Shown: in pieces, positions 12,884 through 17,516 of the stretch
How the letters are laid out: each line of letters opens with the position of its first letter
Numbering within the stretch: the stretch's first letter is position 1
Origin: JBEKHI01 sp050012355
Lineage (GTDB): Bacteria; Actinomycetota; Actinomycetes; Streptosporangiales; Streptosporangiaceae
Assembly: GCA_050012355.1 (NCBI GenBank)
Contig: JBEKHI010000146.1
Location: 1-17,516 of the forward strand
Length of the DNA stretch: 17,516 bases
Reading direction: 5' to 3'
Notes under the pieces: generated by a model
Told to the model about the DNA's origin: nothing
Databases searched by the model: none
The model's input: the letters and a program-made list of their open reading frames with translations, nothing else
Made by a program: the position numbers and the translations under genes

Positions 12884-14392
12884 ATGATGTGGATGCCAGG
12901 ACTATCCGGGTGGGCGCAGGGCGGTGACCTGGACATGGCGAAGCCTTCGGTGACGCTGGTCGGTCTGCTGGATGAGGCAGCCGGGCCGAAGCGACGCTGC
13001 CAGGGCCTGACTGATGATGAGGTGACCGGGGTGCTGGGCCGGTGGGCGGCGTGCGAGGCGTGGGCGCTGTCGGGGAAGCTGGCCACCATCACCGAACTGG
13101 TGCGGCGGCGGGGGCTGCCGGGTACCGCGGCCCACTGCGGGGTCCCCTCAGCCTGGGACGACACGCTGACCGAGGAGATCGCGCTGGCGCTGGGGATGTC
13201 GCGTCCGGCGACAATGAAGTTGATCGACCTGGCGGTCGCGCTGGCGACCCGGCTGGATGCGACCGCGGCCGCGCTGGCGGCGGGGGAGGTCGACTACCTG
13301 AAGGCCAAGATCATCGCCGAGGCAACCTCGGTGCTGGATGACGAGGCCGCCGGGAACGCCGAGAAACTGGCCTTGATGTGGGCGGGCGGCTCGTTCAAGG
13401 GCAAGACGCCGGGGGAGATCGGCAAGCTGATCGACCGGGCGGCGGTGGCGGCGGATCCGGAGGCGGCCGAGAATCGCAGGAAGGCGGCCGAGAAGACCGC
13501 GCGGGTGGAGACCTGGCGGGAAACTCCCGGGACGATGGCGCTGGCGGCGACCGGGCTGAACCCGCAGGTGGCGATGGAGGCTGAGCAGGCGATCCAGGAC
13601 ACCGCGACCGCCTATAAGAAGGCAGGGATCACCGGTGACATGGATAACCTGCGGGCCCGCGCGATGACCGACAAGATCCTCGGTACGGATCCGCTCGGCG
13701 GTGAGCAGGCAGGTCGGGGGTTCCGGGCCGATGTCCACCTCACCCTTCCGGTGATGTTCCTACCCCTTCTGACCCTGCTGGGCCTGGCGGACAACCCAGG
13801 CGAAGCGGACGGATGGGGCGCCCTGGACCCGGCGTTGGTCCGGGATCTGGGCACCAGGGCGGCCGCGGCGGGGGAGGCGAGCCGGTGGCACCTGACCCTG
13901 GTGGACGAGAACGGCTGGGCGGTCGGGCACGGATGTGCCGCCACTAAGCGCGGAGCAAAGCGCGACGAAACGGGTAACTCGGGTGCGATGCGGGACTCCT
14001 GGGAGGACACCAACTGGACCTTGAACCTTCCCGGCGGGGATGCCAGGACCTTCACCCTGAACCCGATCCCGGTCTGGGACTGTGATCACCGGTACGAGAC
14101 CAGCAAGCACGACCCGTCTCCGCTGCTACGCCACCTGACCGAGGTCCGCGACGGCAGCTGCGTCCAGGTCGGCTGCCACCGGCCCGCGGCTCGATGCGAT
14201 TTCGAACACGCTATCCCGTTCGAACAAGGCGGAAAGACCTGCGGATGTAACGGCGGTCCCAAGTGCCGACGAGACCACCAGATCAAGCAGGCTAGGAACT
14301 GGCAGGCCATCCAGATCGCCCCTGGATTCCACCAGTGGATCACCCCCAGCGGACGCAGCTACACCCGCCAGCCCAGGCAGTACCCGGTCTAG
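12884..14392 (+). CDS. DUF222 / 13E12-type HNH endonuclease-like protein
   Basis: The 502-residue protein combines a long helical N-terminal region of the DUF222 (13E12 repeat) type with a C-terminal HNH domain. The N-terminal region includes LTDDEVTGVLGRWAACEAWA, AGEVDYLKAKIIAEAT and FRADVHLTLP. In the HNH part, cysteines 426, 431 and 461 form a probable zinc cluster. CDFEHAIPFEQGG (438-450) holds the first His, Asn456 is in CNGGPKC, and His465 in RRDHQ is the last His. Such proteins are common and often multicopy in actinobacteria; cleavage activity is seldom shown. ATG 12884 was chosen because it lies after the TATAAT promoter and leader hairpin; ATG 12893 or 12935 are alternatives. No recombinase or transposase accompanies it. 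Confidence 0.85.
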   Translation: MMWMPGLSGWAQGGDLDMAKPSVTLVGLLDEAAGPKRRCQGLTDDEVTGVLGRWAACEAWALSGKLATITELVRRRGLPGTAAHCGVPSAWDDTLTEEIALALGMSRPATMKLIDLAVALATRLDATAAALAAGEVDYLKAKIIAEATSVLDDEAAGNAEKLALMWAGGSFKGKTPGEIGKLIDRAAVAADPEAAENRRKAAEKTARVETWRETPGTMALAATGLNPQVAMEAEQAIQDTATAYKKAGITGDMDNLRARAMTDKILGTDPLGGEQAGRGFRADVHLTLPVMFLPLLTLLGLADNPGEADGWGALDPALVRDLGTRAAAAGEASRWHLTLVDENGWAVGHGCAATKRGAKRDETGNSGAMRDSWEDTNWTLNLPGGDARTFTLNPIPVWDCDHRYETSKHDPSPLLRHLTEVRDGSCVQVGCHRPAARCDFEHAIPFEQGGKTCGCNGGPKCRRDHQIKQARNWQAIQIAPGFHQWITPSGRSYTRQPRQYPV

Positions 14393-14405
14393 GCGCCCGT
14401 AGGCC

Positions 14406-14424
14406 CGATACCCTGCGGGTATCG
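14406..14424. promoter_or_regulatory. LysR-type operator-like dyad before the lysR-family gene
   Basis: CGATACCC (14406-14413) and GGGTATCG (14417-14424) form a perfect 8-bp inverted repeat with a 3-base centre. It contains ATAC-N7-GTAT, which fits the T-N11-A LysR box. It ends nine bases before the ATG. TATCGT (14420-14425), a TANNNT -10 candidate, overlaps its right arm, so binding would block the promoter. Confidence 0.6.
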
Positions 14425-14433
14425 TTGCGGCGT

Positions 14434-15306
14434 ATGGACCTGCGCCTCCTGCGGTACTTCGTGGTCGTCGCTGAGGAACGTCACTTCGGGCGGGCCGCGG
14501 CCCGCCTGCAGATGACCCAGCCGCCGCTCAGCCGGGCAATCAAGCAGCTTGAGGCTGATCTCGGCGTAGTCCTGCTGCGGCGTTCATCCAGCGGTGTCAC
14601 GCTTACCGCCGCCGGAACCCTGCTCTACAACGACGCGCGCGCGTTGCTGGAGCAGGCGGACCAGATGCGCGCCCGGGTTGCCGAGGCGGGGAACGTCACC
14701 ATCACCGTCGGGACGCTCGCCGACAGCGTCGAGGAGGCCGGCGCCCGGCTCGCCGCCGCTTTCCGGCAGCAGAACCCCGGAGTACGCGTCCGCATCCGGG
14801 AAGCGGACTTCACCGACCCCACCGCTGGTCTCCGGAGCGGTCTCGCCGATGTCGCCCTTACCCGGGCGCCGTTCGACAGCGCCGGGATCACCACCTATGT
14901 GCTGCGTTCGGACCCCGTCGGGGTGGTGCTGCGCGCCGACGACCCGCTTGCCGGCCGGGAGGTCCTGCACCTGCGCGATGTCGCTGACCGCCAGTGGTTC
15001 CAGCTGCCCGAGGGAACCGATCCCGCCTGGCGCGCCTACTGGAACGGGACCGCTCCCGGCGACGAGCTTCGTGACGGGCCGGTAGTCCGAACCGTCAGCG
15101 AGTGCATGCAAGGCGTCCTCTGGAACGGCACCATCGGGGTGGCGCCGCTGGCCCACACACTGCCGGAGGGGCTCGTCTCCGTTCCGCTAGCTGACATGCG
15201 TCCCAGCCGCCTCGTCCTGGCGTGGAACACCGCCGGCACCGACCCGCTCATCCGGTCGTTCACCCAGATCGCCGCCGCCAGCTACCGCTCGGCGGCGGCG
15301 AAGTAA
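14434..15306 (+). CDS. LysR-family transcriptional regulator
   Basis: The product is a 290-residue LysR-type regulator. The winged helix-turn-helix is at 1-60 (LRYFVVVAEERHFGRAAARL, MTQPPLSRAIKQLEADLG), followed by the linker helix and, from about residue 88, a periplasmic-binding-like effector domain (VTITVGTLADS onward). The ATG at 14434 gives the classic MDLRLLRYF start. No Shine-Dalgarno sequence precedes it, and a -10-like TATCGT ends eight bases upstream, so the message could be leaderless. It lies 41 bp after the HNH gene and converges with the gntR gene. Unlike most LysR genes it has no divergent target, so the only visible site is for itself. The effector is unknown. Confidence 0.92.
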   Translation: MDLRLLRYFVVVAEERHFGRAAARLQMTQPPLSRAIKQLEADLGVVLLRRSSSGVTLTAAGTLLYNDARALLEQADQMRARVAEAGNVTITVGTLADSVEEAGARLAAAFRQQNPGVRVRIREADFTDPTAGLRSGLADVALTRAPFDSAGITTYVLRSDPVGVVLRADDPLAGREVLHLRDVADRQWFQLPEGTDPAWRAYWNGTAPGDELRDGPVVRTVSECMQGVLWNGTIGVAPLAHTLPEGLVSVPLADMRPSRLVLAWNTAGTDPLIRSFTQIAAASYRSAAAK

Positions 15307-15390
15307 TGCCGTACGATTCGGCCAGCTGGGAAGCTCGCACAGACCTCTTCAACGCAGCCTGATCACGTTCCCGGTGACCAGCGCGGCGCG

Positions 15391-16038
15391 TTAGCCGAAG
15401 ACCTCCGGGTGCCTGCTCAGCTCGATGCGGGTGCGGCGGATGTGCCCGCTCAGGTAGCGTTCGGCGTCGACCGCGTCCTGCCGCGTGATGGCGTCGAGCA
15501 GCAACCGGTGCTCGGCCATGATCACCCACTGGCGGCTCGGCCCCGTTATCGTCACGAAGGCCCGGCGGTAATACTGCGTCGAGTTCCACATCCGCAGGAT
15601 CGACGCATGGAGGTGGCTGATCGCGCAGCCGGCGTAGGTCAGCAGGTGGAACTCGCGGTCGAGCATGACGAACTCACGGACGTCGGTCACGTCCTCGATC
15701 CGGGCTTGGAGCTTGGCAAGCCGGTCCAGTTGATCCGCGCTGAGCTGGGGGATGCTCTCGATGAGCGCGAGCGGTTCCAGGCGTTCTCGCATCTGGTACA
15801 GGACCTCGACCTCATGCATCCCGAGCTTGGGCACGCGGGAGCCCCGGTTGGCCTCGTAGTCGGCCAGCCCCTCGGCCTGCAGGATCCGCAACGCCTCGCG
15901 GACCGGGAGGCGGCTGGCCCCCAGTCGCTCGGCCACCTCGGCTTGCCTGATCCACTCGCCGGGGGCGATCTCCCCGTTGAGTATCGCGTCCCGCAGGTGG
16001 GAGGCGATACGCTCGCTGGCCGCTTCCGGGTACGTCAC
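15391..16038 (-). CDS. GntR-family (FadR/FCD subfamily) transcriptional regulator
   Basis: The 215-residue protein has an N-terminal winged helix-turn-helix (about 6-70, with LGASRLPVREALRILQAEGLAD) and a C-terminal all-helical FCD ligand domain. Asp127, His131, His177 and His199 fit the FCD metal-site pattern. The GTG at 16038 was chosen because GGGAGGA lies eight bases before it and homology begins there. The longer open frame upstream is antisense to the E1 gene. A 35-codon ORF ends five bases before this start, and its TAG overlaps this ribosome binding site, so translation may be coupled. The gene diverges from an E1-type dehydrogenase gene. Regulators of this group often respond to organic acids and control adjacent catabolic genes, so E1 is the likely target. 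Confidence 0.93.
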   Translation of the reverse strand: MTYPEAASERIASHLRDAILNGEIAPGEWIRQAEVAERLGASRLPVREALRILQAEGLADYEANRGSRVPKLGMHEVEVLYQMRERLEPLALIESIPQLSADQLDRLAKLQARIEDVTDVREFVMLDREFHLLTYAGCAISHLHASILRMWNSTQYYRRAFVTITGPSRQWVIMAEHRLLLDAITRQDAVDAERYLSGHIRRTRIELSRHPEVFG

Positions 16039-16043
16039 GACCG

Positions 16044-16151
16044 CTATCCTCCCGTCCGGTCGAACGCCCTGCCGTCCGGATAGGACACCAGCTCGAACCG
16101 CAGGTCCCAAGGTGATAGGAAATACACCCACCGCTGCCCGGAAAGTCCCAT
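16044..16151 (-). pseudogene. 35-codon ORF resembling the C-terminal end of a VOC/glyoxalase protein
   Basis: On the minus strand, GGAGGTG lies just before an ATG (16151-16149) that opens a 35-codon frame ending in TAG (16046-16044). The product includes SGQRWVYFLSPWDLRFELVS followed by YPDGRAF. This closely matches the last strand and tail of vicinal-oxygen-chelate proteins, including the position of the metal-binding Glu (FELVSYPDG). The preceding 80 or so residues of a VOC domain are absent, and the frame upstream is antisense to the E1 gene. It ends five bases before gntR. It is either a remnant of a deleted VOC gene in the gntR operon, or a retained leader ORF that brings ribosomes to gntR. 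Confidence 0.6.
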
Positions 16152-16170
16152 GAGCACCTCCATTGTCAAT

Positions 16171-16243
16171 GGATCCAATATAGCCATCAAGACGTTCGTA
16201 TGGCAGGATACGAGGCAGTGATTCGTGATTTGGGATCCAATAT
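16171..16243. promoter_or_regulatory. Two direct copies of GGATCCAATAT in the gntR/E1 intergenic region
   Basis: GGATCCAATAT occurs at 16171-16181 and 16233-16243, 62 bp apart. Copy 1 contains the perfect palindrome TGGATCCA and overlaps a minus-strand TTGACA (16169-16164) near the mini-ORF. Copy 2 lies immediately upstream of the E1 ribosome binding site. The placement fits a regulator acting on both divergent genes, most simply the GntR protein. Assignment to GntR is inference. Confidence 0.5.
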
Positions 16244-16257
16244 GGTGAAGGAGAGGC

Positions 16258-17516
16258 ATGTCCGAGCAGCGCACGCTTGAGGCATCGGTCCCGTGGGTCC
16301 AGCTGTCTGTTACCGATGAGGACTGGGATGCGGCGGAGCCCGCGCTGCTCCTCACTATGTTCGGCCAGCTCGCCCTCATCCGGGCTTTCGAAGAGCACGT
16401 ACTCGAACTGGCTGGCGCCGGGCTCATCCACGGGCCCGCGCACTCCAGCATCGGGCAGGAGGGCGGCGCGGTCGGCTCCGTCCTGGCTCTCCGCGACGGG
16501 GATACGGTCAACGGCTCGCACCGCGGGCACCATCAGTTCCTGGCCAAGACCCTGCGTCATGTCGCGCCGGACGGCATCGATCCGGCTCAGCCCTACCCCG
16601 AGGCCATCCGGGCGCTGCTGCTGCGCAGCCTCGCCGAGATCTGCGGACTGGACCGCGGCTTCAGCCACGGCCGGGGCGGCTCGATGCACCTGCAGTGGCG
16701 GGAGGCCGGGGCGATCGGAACCAACGCCATCGTCGGCGGCGGAGTGCCGCTGGCAGCGGGCTCGGCCTGGGCCCACCAACAGGCCGGGGCCGGCGCGGTG
16801 GCCGTGACCTACTTCGGCGATGGCGCTGCCAACATAGGCTCAACCCTGGAAACGTTCAACCTGGGCGCGGCATGGCACCTTCCGCTGTGCTTCTTCATCG
16901 AGAACAACTTGTACGCGGTGTCCACGAACGTCGCGGAGGCCACGGCCGAGCCGCGGCTGTCCGCCCGCGGACCGGGGTTCGGGATCCCGAGCTGGCGGGT
17001 CGACGGCATGAACCCGCTCGCGGTCTACCTCGCCATGCAGGCGGCGCTCGCGCATATGCGCGCCGGTCATGGCCCGGCCCTCGTCGAGGCCGATGTCTAC
17101 CGGTATTTCCACCAGAACGGACCACTGCCAGGCAGCGCCTTCCGGTATCGCTCACGTGAGGAAGAAGAGGAGTGGCGCGCACGCGATCCGCTGCTCCAGA
17201 TCTCGGACCAGCTGCAGCGGCGCAAGATCCTCCAGGCCGATGAGATCGAGGGGGCACGGCAGCGGGCCCAGAGCCTGATGGGCGAGATCGACGAGGTGCT
17301 GTTCGAGCCTGGCGCCGTCGGCCCGGGGCGGATCAAGGCCGCCGAATGGCCGAACCCGAGGTTCGCTAACGTCGGTATCCGCGGTGATCTCAGCGAGTTC
17401 GCCGGAGCGCCCCTCGCCGACCGCGACACATTCACCGGGACGCTGGCGCCGGTCAAGTTCATCGACAGCGTGGCCGCCGTCATGGCTCGCCGGATGGAGA
17501 CCGATGACCGGATCGT
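16258..17516 (+). CDS. Thiamine-diphosphate 2-oxoacid dehydrogenase E1, probable alpha-beta fusion (3' partial)
   Basis: This gene encodes the E1 (dehydrogenase) part of a pyruvate/branched-chain 2-oxoacid/acetoin-type dehydrogenase complex; the frame is open to the window edge (419 full codons). GGAGAGGC precedes the ATG at 16258. Alpha-subunit features are HSSIGQEGGAVG, GSHRGHHQFLAK (86-97), HGRGGSMHL and GGGVPLAAGSA. The ThDP motif runs from GDGAANIG (187-194) to ENN (215-217). A normal alpha chain would end near residue 340-370. Here the frame continues through a linker (RIKAAEWPNPRFANVG) into PVKFIDSVAAVMARRMETDDRI, which resembles the start of an E1 beta chain. That suggests a single-chain alpha-beta enzyme. 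The substrate cannot be told from this part. The divergent gntR gene probably regulates it. Confidence 0.88.
   Translation, partial: MSEQRTLEASVPWVQLSVTDEDWDAAEPALLLTMFGQLALIRAFEEHVLELAGAGLIHGPAHSSIGQEGGAVGSVLALRDGDTVNGSHRGHHQFLAKTLRHVAPDGIDPAQPYPEAIRALLLRSLAEICGLDRGFSHGRGGSMHLQWREAGAIGTNAIVGGGVPLAAGSAWAHQQAGAGAVAVTYFGDGAANIGSTLETFNLGAAWHLPLCFFIENNLYAVSTNVAEATAEPRLSARGPGFGIPSWRVDGMNPLAVYLAMQAALAHMRAGHGPALVEADVYRYFHQNGPLPGSAFRYRSREEEEEWRARDPLLQISDQLQRRKILQADEIEGARQRAQSLMGEIDEVLFEPGAVGPGRIKAAEWPNPRFANVGIRGDLSEFAGAPLADRDTFTGTLAPVKFIDSVAAVMARRMETDDRI

Noticed and set aside
12884..14392. Insertion sequence, intein or group I/II intron carrying the HNH gene
   Set aside because: No transposase, terminal repeats, target duplication or intron/intein boundary was found. 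DUF222-HNH genes occur commonly as free-standing genes.
16039..16779. N-terminal extension of the GntR reading frame to 462 codons
   Set aside because: The extra part is antisense to the E1 gene and lacks a domain. A strong ribosome site and family homology support the GTG at 16038.

Overview
The window is high-GC DNA with frequent GTG starts, tight GTGA stop/start overlaps and actinobacterial gene families (DUF3089, DUF222-HNH, HrdB/SigA-type sigma factor, classical menaquinone genes). This points to a filamentous or related Actinomycetota; I cannot place it below that level from sequence alone. No rRNA, tRNA or CRISPR array was seen.

Layout. 1-1949 (+): the tail of a ThiF/MoeB-type adenylyltransferase gene coupled to an M50-like membrane metalloprotease with an N-terminal PqqD-like region. 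This looks like the end of a peptide-maturation (RiPP-like) operon that starts outside the window. A strong hairpin separates it from a convergent RpoD/SigA-family sigma factor gene (1962-3302, -). 3373-8063: classical menaquinone genes, with menE on the minus strand and menB-menC-menD on the plus strand. menE and menB start inside the same CCATGG palindrome, and menB/menC and menC/menD overlap by 4 bp. Two nearly identical palindromes lie at the menB/menC junction, and a roughly 98-bp inverted-repeat element follows menD.

8222-10206 (+): a PAP2-superfamily membrane protein with a long hydrophilic tail made of ten 18-bp (six-residue) tandem repeats, then a small integral membrane protein of unknown function. 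10346-11350 (+): a LacI-family regulator preceded by several CG-centred LacI-like sites. 11366-12490 (-): an exported DUF3089 alpha/beta-hydrolase-like protein. 12491-12883 is non-coding and holds a 4x heptamer repeat, a perfect TATAAT box and a 5'-leader hairpin. It leads into a DUF222/HNH endonuclease-like gene (12884-14392, +). 14434-15306 (+): a LysR-type regulator with a dyad just before its start.

15391-17516: a GntR/FCD regulator gene (-) diverges from a thiamine-diphosphate-dependent 2-oxoacid dehydrogenase E1 gene (+), which runs off the window and appears to be an alpha-beta fusion. Just upstream of gntR is a 35-codon ORF with its own ribosome binding site. It resembles only the last part of a VOC/glyoxalase domain, so it is either a decayed gene or a coupled leader ORF.

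Functionally, the most coherent unit is the men cluster: MenD, MenC, MenE and MenB carry out consecutive steps from isochorismate to dihydroxynaphthoyl-CoA. The GntR-E1 pair is a likely regulator/target pair. The best candidates for something new are the ThiF-M50 pair, the tandem palindromes in menC, the VOC-like mini-ORF and the repeat tail of the PAP2 protein.
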